A DNA stretch of 33,271 nt from Patescibacteria group bacterium. GTDB taxonomy: Bacteria; Patescibacteriota; Patescibacteriia; UBA9934; GWF2-40-263. Both the position numbers and the translations under genes were made by a program. Where the stretch lies: contig SCSL01000037.1 of NCBI GenBank assembly GCA_004298405.1, positions 1-33,271 of the forward strand. Reading direction: 5' to 3'. Of the stretch, positions 28,251 through 33,271 are shown in pieces. A model generated the notes under the pieces. The model saw nothing but the letters and a program-made list of their open reading frames with translations, searched no databases and was not told the DNA's origin. Within the stretch, counting starts at the first letter, position 1, and every line of letters starts with the position of its first letter.

Positions 28251-29979
28251 TCACTTTTTTTAAAGCCGCCAAGAAACCCTTGAGCGGTTTTGTGTTGAGG
28301 ACATCCGCTTTAGTCGCCCATCCCCGCCGCGCTTGGGCAATGCCGTACTCGAGATTCTGGAAATGCGAGGGGTCGTGGGCGTCCGAGTTGATAACGAGTC
28401 TTACTCCTGCCTTGATTGCTTGGCGCACATGAGTTTCGTGAAGATCGAGTCTTGCTGAGCCATTCACTTCCAATGCCACATGGTACTCATGGCAGGCGCG
28501 GATCACGCGATCCATGTCCAGTTCATAGCCTTTGCGTTTTGCAACGATGCGGCCGGTTGGATGGAAGAAGATGTTCACGAGGGGGTGCTTGAGTGCCCGG
28601 ATGATGCGCTCGGTCATGTCTTCTTTGTTCATGGTTGTGTTGGAGTGAACCGAAATGGACACGATGTCGAGGGTTTTGAGGATTGTGTCGGAGAGATCCA
28701 GGCGTCCATCTTTGAGCACATCACACTCGGTGGACTTGAGGATGGTGAAGCCTCGGAGGTTTTTGTTCAGTCGGTCGATTTCGTGGCCTTGTTGACGCAG
28801 ACGTTTTTCGTCCAGCCCATGAGCGATGGTCAGTCCTTTTGTGTGATCCGTCACAGCCATGTACGAGAGGCCGCATTCGCGAGCGGCGTGTGCCATTTCT
28901 TCGATCGAACCGTTCCCATCAGACCAGTCTGTTTGCACCTGAAGATCACCTTTGAGGGAGCCGTAGGGGATAAGCGTCGGGATTTTTTTGTGGGCGGCGA
29001 CTTCGATCTCGTCGCCACCAACTCGAATTTCTGGCGGGATGAATTGGAGACCGAGGTGCTTGTAGACTTGTTCCTCCGTGCGGCTGGTCACTCGAGTTTT
29101 CCCTTTAAAGAGTCCGTGCTCAGAGAGCTTCATCCCTTTGCGCTTGGCTCGTTCTCGCAAAAGGATGTTGTGCTCACGTGATCCAGTGAAATGCACAAGG
29201 GCGGCGCCATACTCGTCGGGTTTCAAGATGAGCAGATCGCCTTGGAGGCCGTTCACGTAGCGCACCATCAATTTGTTTGGACCTTCCTCTAGCACTTCAT
29301 CGATTTTGCGCAGGGCTTTGAACACTCGCACAAGTTCTGTTGGTTTTGAGGTTGTTGCAAGTAGGTCGATGTCACCGATTGTTTCCTTACAACGACGAAG
29401 CGAACCAGCGATGTCGATGTGGGTGATACCAGAAGTTGTCTTGAGTTTGTCGATAAGACCACGCGCATATGGGAGGACATCATGGATAATGCGTCGTCCC
29501 TCGTCGTCCTTGAGGTAGGCAATCCCGCGCAGGATTTTGTCCTGACTTTTTTTGCCCATGCCGGGGATCGAGGCAATCTTGTTTTGTTTGGCTGCTCGTT
29601 CGACATCCGCAATCGTCTTGGTCTTGAGCGCACGATACAGTTTGAAAACCGTTTTGGGACCGACATCTTGAATACGTGAGATGCCGAGCATGTCGAAGGG
29701 GTACTTCTTTTTGAGTTTGTCGTAGACGTCGAGTTTACCGGTCGCGAGGAGTTCTTCGATCTTGGCTGAGAGGTCTCTACCGACGCCTGGAATGTCGTCG
29801 ATGCACTTCACCCCACACTGCTTGTAGAGGTCGGCAAGCTCACCACGGATGCCAGCGATTCCTTCCGCAGCGACCTCGTAGGCTTGTGGCTTAAAGGCAA
29901 CATCTTGTGCTCGAAGATAGAGCGCGATTTCGCGAAAAATGTTGATGACGTCACGATTCGTTACTTTTTTTCGTGGCAT
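28195..29979 (-). CDS. polX: DNA polymerase/3'-5' exonuclease PolX with PHP domain
   Basis: 594 residues, normal length. In order: helix-hairpin-helix/8-kDa region (VTNRDVINIFREIALYL; CIDDIPGVGRDLSAKIEELL; IPGMGKKSQDKILRG), polymerase X palm with the metal-binding Asp pair in CKETIGDIDLLATT, a third Asp near GLQGDLLI, and thumb GSREHN. The C-terminal PHP nuclease domain has WSDGNG, AVTDHT, VNIFFHPTGR, LEVNGSARLDLH and VINSDAHDPSHF. Its first metal motif reads DLQVQTDWSDG, where relatives have DLQVHT, so one His ligand appears replaced by Gln. Start MPRKK at 29979 has an extended -10 only a few bases upstream. It acts in base excision repair gap filling. Confidence 0.93.
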   Translation of the reverse strand: MPRKKVTNRDVINIFREIALYLRAQDVAFKPQAYEVAAEGIAGIRGELADLYKQCGVKCIDDIPGVGRDLSAKIEELLATGKLDVYDKLKKKYPFDMLGISRIQDVGPKTVFKLYRALKTKTIADVERAAKQNKIASIPGMGKKSQDKILRGIAYLKDDEGRRIIHDVLPYARGLIDKLKTTSGITHIDIAGSLRRCKETIGDIDLLATTSKPTELVRVFKALRKIDEVLEEGPNKLMVRYVNGLQGDLLILKPDEYGAALVHFTGSREHNILLRERAKRKGMKLSEHGLFKGKTRVTSRTEEQVYKHLGLQFIPPEIRVGGDEIEVAAHKKIPTLIPYGSLKGDLQVQTDWSDGNGSIEEMAHAARECGLSYMAVTDHTKGLTIAHGLDEKRLRQQGHEIDRLNKNLRGFTILKSTECDVLKDGRLDLSDTILKTLDIVSISVHSNTTMNKEDMTERIIRALKHPLVNIFFHPTGRIVAKRKGYELDMDRVIRACHEYHVALEVNGSARLDLHETHVRQAIKAGVRLVINSDAHDPSHFQNLEYGIAQARRGWATKADVLNTKPLKGFLAALKKVTKSLSGSGTSARYAQLHG

Positions 29980-29985
29980 AGCATC

Positions 29986-29997
29986 TTTAGTATAGCA
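29986..29997 (-). promoter_or_regulatory. Extended -10 of polX, leaderless mRNA
   Basis: On the minus strand TGCTATACT contains TATACT (29994-29989) with a TGn extension. The expected start is within about 3 nt of the ATG at 29979, so the mRNA is practically leaderless. Confidence 0.5.
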
Positions 29998-30008
29998 GTC
30001 GCGTGGTC

Positions 30009-30037
30009 TTGCCACGAGCGGGATCGGGTGCTAAACT
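30009..30037 (+). promoter_or_regulatory. Promoter of tRNA-Gly
   Basis: TTGCCA (30009-30014), 17-nt spacer, TAAACT (30032-30037), 18 nt before the tRNA. Confidence 0.65.
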
Positions 30038-30055
30038 TTTGTTCGAAATTCAACT

Positions 30056-30130
30056 GCGGGTATAGCTCAGTGGTAGAGCGTCTCCTTGCCAAGGAGAAGG
30101 TCGCGGGTTCGAACCCCGTTGCCCGCTCCA
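30056..30130 (+). tRNA. tRNA-Gly (GCC), likely attachment site
   Basis: 75 nt. Acceptor GCGGGTA pairs with TGCCCGC, discriminator T, encoded CCA. Anticodon stem TCTCC/GGAGA holds TTGCCAA, anticodon GCC. T-arm GGTTCGAACC. A tyrosine integrase gene ends 74 nt beyond its 3' end, the usual arrangement for an element integrated at a tRNA. Confidence 0.97.
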
Positions 30131-30162
30131 ACAAAAAGATCTGACATGTTCAGGTCTTTTTG
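30130..30162. terminator. Bidirectional terminator after tRNA-Gly
   Basis: ACAAAAAGATCTGA and TCAGGTCTTTTTGT pair around CATGT with one mismatch; T-run follows. Confidence 0.85.
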
Positions 30163-30203
30163 TTTGTGTTGAGCGGTGAAACGAGTCTCGAATACATGAC
30201 CTT

Positions 30204-31292
30204 CTAACCTGCTTGGAGCTGTCGAACTTTTTCAGTGCCCACAGAGTGCCCAAACATTGCATTTGGAGTGTCCAAAACGGCAACAGCATCGTGCAATGTA
30301 TGAGGGGCAAGGTGAGCGTATCGTTCGGTCATGACAATGCTTGAGTGACCAAGGAGTTGCTGGACGTGACGCATAGGAACATTCTTCATCACGAGTTGTG
30401 AGGCAAACGTGTGGCGCAAGCCGTGCCAACCGATCTTCTCGATTCCTGTTCGACTACACAGGCGCCACAAGCCGCCCTCTGCCTGCTTGGGAGTTACTGG
30501 CTTCCCGTCTTCTTGATGGAACACGAGACCTCTGGGTTCTCTCATCTGGAACAGGAGATCATCCAGGGAAGGGCTCATGGGGATCGACCGACTCTTGTGA
30601 CTCTTGGGAGATGTCACCTCGCCACGGACAATCGCACGCCGGACATGGACGAGGTGTTCTGCGAAGTCCACGTCCTCCCATTGAAGGCCTAATAATTCTC
30701 CCAAGCGCATACCAGTGAAGAGTCCCACAACAACCATGCTGCGCCAGTAGAGCTCTGTGAAGTCACCACAGAGCTTGTGGCATTCATCCTGTGACAGGAA
30801 ACGAATCTTGGAAGGAGGGACTCTGAGACATTTGATAACAGGGATGGTCTCAAGCTCTCCCCATTCAATCGCACTGTGCATGAGCTTCTTGAGAACCGTG
30901 AGTTGATTGTTGATCGTCTTTGGATGTGCACCTGTAGCCTGGTGCGAGCGTTTGTACTGTTCAATGCTGTGCGAGGTGATTTCGTCGAGGCTCATCGCTC
31001 CAAAGAAAGGAATCAGATGAAGACGCAGAATTGTCTCCTTGCTTTGTTGCTCTGAACACTTGTTGTTGGTCACGACGTACGTCTTGAACCATTCTTTGGA
31101 GAACTCCTTGAAGGTTCGTTTGGTCACCGCGGCTAGTTCGTCGATGGATTCTCCCGAGAGAAGCTTCTGTCTCAGGAGACGCTCAAACGCCTCTGCTCCA
31201 CGTCTGGAGTTTTCAGGGCTCTTGCGACGATACCGTTCACGCATGAAACGAAAGTCGGCATACCAAGCATCTCTAATTTTTCGTACCGCCAT
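30204..31292 (-). CDS. Tyrosine recombinase (phage-type integrase)
   Basis: 362 residues. N-terminal AP2/arm-type region with basic residues (YADFRFMRERYRRK), a SAM-like core-binding domain about 58-150 (FKEFSKEWFKTYV; QYKRSHQATGAHPKTINNQL) and the catalytic domain about 165-340. The full set of catalytic residues is present: R196 in TGMRLGE, a Lys near 233, H290 and R293 in HGLRHTF, H316 in LLGHSS and nucleophile Y325 in TERYAHL. It cuts and joins DNA at attachment sites, here most likely tRNA-Gly. ATG 31292 (GTATG) was chosen over 31304 because it has T before ATG and overlaps the upstream gene less. Confidence 0.93.
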   Translation of the reverse strand: MAVRKIRDAWYADFRFMRERYRRKSPENSRRGAEAFERLLRQKLLSGESIDELAAVTKRTFKEFSKEWFKTYVVTNNKCSEQQSKETILRLHLIPFFGAMSLDEITSHSIEQYKRSHQATGAHPKTINNQLTVLKKLMHSAIEWGELETIPVIKCLRVPPSKIRFLSQDECHKLCGDFTELYWRSMVVVGLFTGMRLGELLGLQWEDVDFAEHLVHVRRAIVRGEVTSPKSHKSRSIPMSPSLDDLLFQMREPRGLVFHQEDGKPVTPKQAEGGLWRLCSRTGIEKIGWHGLRHTFASQLVMKNVPMRHVQQLLGHSSIVMTERYAHLAPHTLHDAVAVLDTPNAMFGHSVGTEKVRQLQAG

Positions 31293-31506
31293 ACTCATGC
31301 TCATTTATGGCTTCGATGCGACAACTTTGGAGGTACTCGCAGATATCCGCTTGGTCGAACCGCAAACCGCTACGGGTCTTGTAAAACCGCACCAAACGTC
31401 TATCCACGAGCCTATAAACCGCACTCTGCGAGATCCCCAGCCATTCCATGACATCGGATACCCGCAAAAGCGGTTGAGGCCTCTGTTGTCCATGCGAAGC
31501 CGCCAT
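31273..31506 (-). CDS. MerR/excisionase-type helix-turn-helix protein
   Basis: 77 residues from ATG 31506 (AATATG); a longer frame reaches 31560 without a better start. The helix-turn-helix LLRVSDVMEWLGISQSAVYRLVDRRLVRFYKTRSGLRFDQADICEYL is the pattern of excisionase and DNA-binding domain family HTH_17. It partly overlaps the integrase start, as expected for a recombination directionality factor or integrase regulator. It would bind attachment-site DNA or its own promoter. No metal or effector domain is present. Confidence 0.82.
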   Translation of the reverse strand: MAASHGQQRPQPLLRVSDVMEWLGISQSAVYRLVDRRLVRFYKTRSGLRFDQADICEYLQSCRIEAINEHEYGGTKN

Positions 31507-31605
31507 ATTTAGTTGTGAATGAGCATCTGTCCGAGAACGGTCTTTCAACCGCATGGGCAATGCTCATTCTACGTGTTGTTGCTGTTTGAATCTACCGTTT
31601 AGGAA

Positions 31606-31633
31606 TGAAGTTTCTAAAACAAGGTGAAGTTTC
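31606..31633. repeat. Direct repeat TGAAGTTTC in the element's promoter region
   Basis: TGAAGTTTC occurs at 31606-31614 and 31625-31633, 19 nt apart (close to two helical turns), upstream of the excisionase-like gene. It could be a binding site of that protein or of the integrase arm domain. A further palindrome TAGGAATTCCTA lies at 31665-31676, at the end of the next gene. Confidence 0.35.
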
Positions 31634-31673
31634 GGTTATGTTCAAAAATTTGTTTTCCCCATCATAGGAATTC

Positions 31674-32159
31674 CTAAAAAGGAAGATTTTTTATGTGCTC
31701 CACAATTTCATTCTGTTCTTTTAACTTTCTTTCTCTTTCGTTCCCTTCAACTTCACTAGCTTCAGTTAAGTTCGATTGAGACTGTAGAGACGCTGGGTTC
31801 CCAGGTTCTTTCCAAGAAGGAGGGGGTGGAAAATCGCTTGGTTTAGCAGAGCGAGTATCGAGCCTTTGATATTTGTTCCAGTTTGGATGTGAGATGTATT
31901 CACCATTTTCATTTGAGTAAAACTCGATCAAGCCAACTTCTGCGATCCGATCTCTCATCCTCGCAATCTTCACATGCCCGATCTTGTCGTCATAGAAGAG
32001 TTGACGGCGCAGATACTTAGCATCACCTCGTAATCGTCCCTCATAATCACCTAGAGTGATCATTCCGATATACAGCAAGCGTTCTAAGGGCTTCAGTTGG
32101 TTCAATTGATCGGAGACCCAAATCTTGGTATGGATCATCCGCTTGTTTGGCATGGACAT
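31674..32159 (-). CDS. Replication-type winged-helix protein of the integrated element
   Basis: 161 residues. The first about 95 form a helix-turn-helix unit like those at the N-terminus of phage replisome organiser and DnaD-like proteins: KIWVSDQLNQLKPLERLLYIGMITLGDYEGRLRG, then KYLRRQLFYDD and RMRDRIAEVGLIEFYSNENGEYI. The latter half is a polar, low-complexity tail (PPPPSWKEPGNPASLQSQS) ending in a charged helix. The organiser role is inferred; a transcription regulator is possible. ATG 32159 (ATATG). It lies 60 nt beyond the DUF5659 gene. Confidence 0.6.
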   Translation of the reverse strand: MSMPNKRMIHTKIWVSDQLNQLKPLERLLYIGMITLGDYEGRLRGDAKYLRRQLFYDDKIGHVKIARMRDRIAEVGLIEFYSNENGEYISHPNWNKYQRLDTRSAKPSDFPPPPSWKEPGNPASLQSQSNLTEASEVEGNERERKLKEQNEIVEHIKNLPF

Positions 32160-32220
32160 ATTCGACTGAGGTGATTGTCGTTGGAGTGACTACTTTAATT
32201 CAACAATGGATGCAATCGTC

Positions 32221-32466
32221 TCAGCACACATCATACAAACCTGACTTCAACCTCTTTATTGCCGAGATGAAACTTCTCGCTCCGACTTGAGGATCGTTTT
32301 CTAAGCGAAACCGTTTGACGATTTCTGATAGATCCCCTGAACTTGTAAGAATGAAAAAACATCGGCGGCTGCCTTCACGTCTAGAAATATCAACAAGCCT
32401 TACGCCGTGTGCGATGGCGAAGGCTGCGAGGTAAAAGTCTGATATCTCAATCCTTTCATTCTGCAT
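32221..32466 (-). CDS. DUF5659-like protein
   Basis: 81 residues from ATG 32466 (GATTATG). It reads ISDFYLAAFAIAHGVRLVDISRREGSRRCFFILTSSGDLSEIVKRFRLENDPQVGARSFISAIKRLKSGLY. This follows the pattern I associate with DUF5659 (F-Y-x-A-A at the start, a beta strand, then a LENDPQV-type turn and a helix), a family common on mobile DNA of Patescibacteria and others. Function is unknown. The open frame can be extended to 32568, but that part overlaps the next gene and lacks a favoured start. Confidence 0.6.
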   Translation of the reverse strand: MQNERIEISDFYLAAFAIAHGVRLVDISRREGSRRCFFILTSSGDLSEIVKRFRLENDPQVGARSFISAIKRLKSGLYDVC

Positions 32467-32534
32467 AATCAAAAATCTATGCCCATTAAGCATAGATCTG
32501 TTCGTCAGTCCGATACGATCGGATTGAGTCCGAT

Positions 32535-33155
32535 TTATGTGGAGAAGTACATTGAGCTCAATTCCCAAGCCTTTTGCTTCGAGTGGAACTTGAACAACTC
32601 CCCTCGCTCAAACTTCGAAGTGTCCTCAATGGCATAAAAGGCTCTTCTAACCTGCGCTGGATTCCAGTTGAAACGTCGTATAACCTCGTCCAAAGAAATT
32701 ACCTTCTGTGATCGTTTTGACCAGATATATTCCATGAGCTGCCTAGGGTGCTTACCTATCGTGAGTGTCGCTCTGTTTGTACCATCAATATCAATGACAC
32801 CATTTCCCTCATCCCAAAAAATTCCTGTTTCAGACTGTCTGGGTTTGTATGAATCATCATTCTTCGCTCGACCGTACTCCTCGTCAATCTGCAAAGAGTA
32901 GTGCATCAACTTTGCGTTGTTTGGAATCGAAAACTCATATTGCCCACTCTTCTTGATTGGTCGTCTCTCAAAAACGATAAGACCATCCGCATCAAGTCGT
33001 TCCATAGCGCGTCTCTGGCGGTCTTTATCGAACCCTGACATTTTGATCGAGGTCTTCAAAGGTAGTTTGAAGTCATGCGTGTATGACTTCATGCGTGAGA
33101 GCACGGAATGCATCTCAATCACATCCTGCCTCTCATGCGGTATTTTCATTCTCAT
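32535..33155 (-). CDS. Two-winged-helix protein of the integrated element, possible replication initiator
   Basis: 206 residues. One winged helix is visible around residues 25-80 (LPLKTSIKMSGFDKDRQRRAMERLDADGLIVFERRPIKK). A second lies near the C-terminus (HPRQLMEYIWSKRSQKVISLDEVIRRFNWNPAQVRRAFYAIE). Two linked winged helices occur in plasmid Rep_3-type initiators and in some regulators; I cannot decide which. ATG 33155 (GGTATG) is preferred over the alternative TTG at 33206, which lies inside the preceding gene. Not otherwise recognised. Confidence 0.5.
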   Translation of the reverse strand: MRMKIPHERQDVIEMHSVLSRMKSYTHDFKLPLKTSIKMSGFDKDRQRRAMERLDADGLIVFERRPIKKSGQYEFSIPNNAKLMHYSLQIDEEYGRAKNDDSYKPRQSETGIFWDEGNGVIDIDGTNRATLTIGKHPRQLMEYIWSKRSQKVISLDEVIRRFNWNPAQVRRAFYAIEDTSKFERGELFKFHSKQKAWELSSMYFST

Positions 33156-33171
33156 ACCATCCCCAATTAAC

Positions 33172-33271
33172 CTATACACATTGTTCAACAATCCATTGGT
33201 AGCCAACGAGCCTCTGTAATGCGTCAGAATCGTTGATGAGCTCTTGGATGGTACGTTCTATCACCTCGTTT
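33172..33271 (-). CDS. C-terminal end of a cut-off gene
   Basis: On the minus strand an open frame enters from the window edge and ends at TAG 33174-33172, giving 32 residues (NEVIERTIQELINDSDALQRL then VGYQWIVEQCV). The helical pattern looks real but it is too short to identify. It lies just upstream of the two-winged-helix gene. Confidence 0.45.
   Translation of the reverse strand, partial: NEVIERTIQELINDSDALQRLVGYQWIVEQCV

Larger units (their letters stand above)
30131..33271. mobile_element. Integrated element at tRNA-Gly (left part; continues past the window)
   Basis: From the tRNA-Gly 3' end onward all genes are on the minus strand and of mobile type: tyrosine integrase, a small helix-turn-helix excisionase-like protein, a replication-type winged-helix protein, a DUF5659 protein, another winged-helix protein and a cut-off gene. 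The far attachment site is not in the window, so its length and kind (plasmid-like, phage or conjugative) cannot be told. No phage structural or conjugation gene is visible here. Confidence 0.75.

Noticed and set aside
28480-29181. A 233-codon plus-strand frame opposite polX.
   Set aside because: It is antisense to well-conserved PolX motifs and has no recognisable signature or start signal.

Overview
The window looks like a piece of a Candidate Phyla Radiation (Patescibacteria) chromosome. The basis is gene content: an array of small two-helix type IV secretion pilin-like proteins, a compact MgtE reduced to its membrane domain, a 3D-domain protein, an NBR1-Ig/SpoIID protein, a DUF5659 protein and many short overlapping genes. 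TGA is used as a normal stop (for example in the ATGA overlaps at 13644 and 15014), which argues against the lineages that read UGA as glycine. The exact phylum cannot be settled by eye.

Layout. 1-1013: a glmS that has lost its 5' half, behind unrelated sequence. 1037-3200: a 3D-domain wall protein, tRNA-Cys, a host-attachment-family protein, a VIT/CCC1 transporter and a YHS protein. 3233-6722: an iron-sulfur unit (iscS, a NifU/IscU-like scaffold with a decayed C-terminal domain, a 3-Cys ferredoxin, an FAD reductase). 6780-10966: an island of three G+C-rich genes (a large membrane protein, a lipoprotein, a secreted protein) with strong Shine-Dalgarno sites unlike their neighbours. 15892 down to 11019 (minus): galU, a solute-binding lipoprotein and five paralogous pilin-like genes. 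15974-20304: a mini-protein, mgtE, tRNA-Ser, a membrane-anchored protein, an O-antigen ligase-like protein and a flippase. 20374-23333: SpoIID protein and D,D-carboxypeptidase. 23359-25877 (minus): ruvB, a small membrane protein, a bPH protein and a half-size MFS protein. 25991-26653: tRNA-Leu with an HNH gene wedged between it and a 23-nt copy of its own 5' end. 26645-29979: AlkD-like, diiron acyl-ACP desaturase-like and PolX. 30056-33271: tRNA-Gly followed by an integrated element (integrase, excisionase-like protein, replication-type winged-helix proteins, DUF5659) that runs off the window.

Three signals cut across the genes. First, a REP-like family: two palindromic hairpins in inverted orientation, one with a GG/CC stem and one with a CC/GG stem, with compensatory base changes between copies. 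There are seven copies, several touching stop codons and two lying in frame inside the O-antigen ligase gene, which also carries three other repeat-derived segments. Second, 28 of 30 chosen starts of resident genes have T directly before ATG and mostly lack a Shine-Dalgarno, whereas the three island genes have the opposite signature. Third, two mutually exclusive mRNA hairpins lie between two pilin genes.

Working together: the iron-sulfur unit probably builds clusters with an electron supply. GalU, flippase, ligase-like protein, SpoIID protein, carboxypeptidase and 3D protein point to envelope and surface polysaccharide work. The pilin array with its solute-binding lipoprotein may be a surface or uptake structure; no ABC permease or ATPase is visible.
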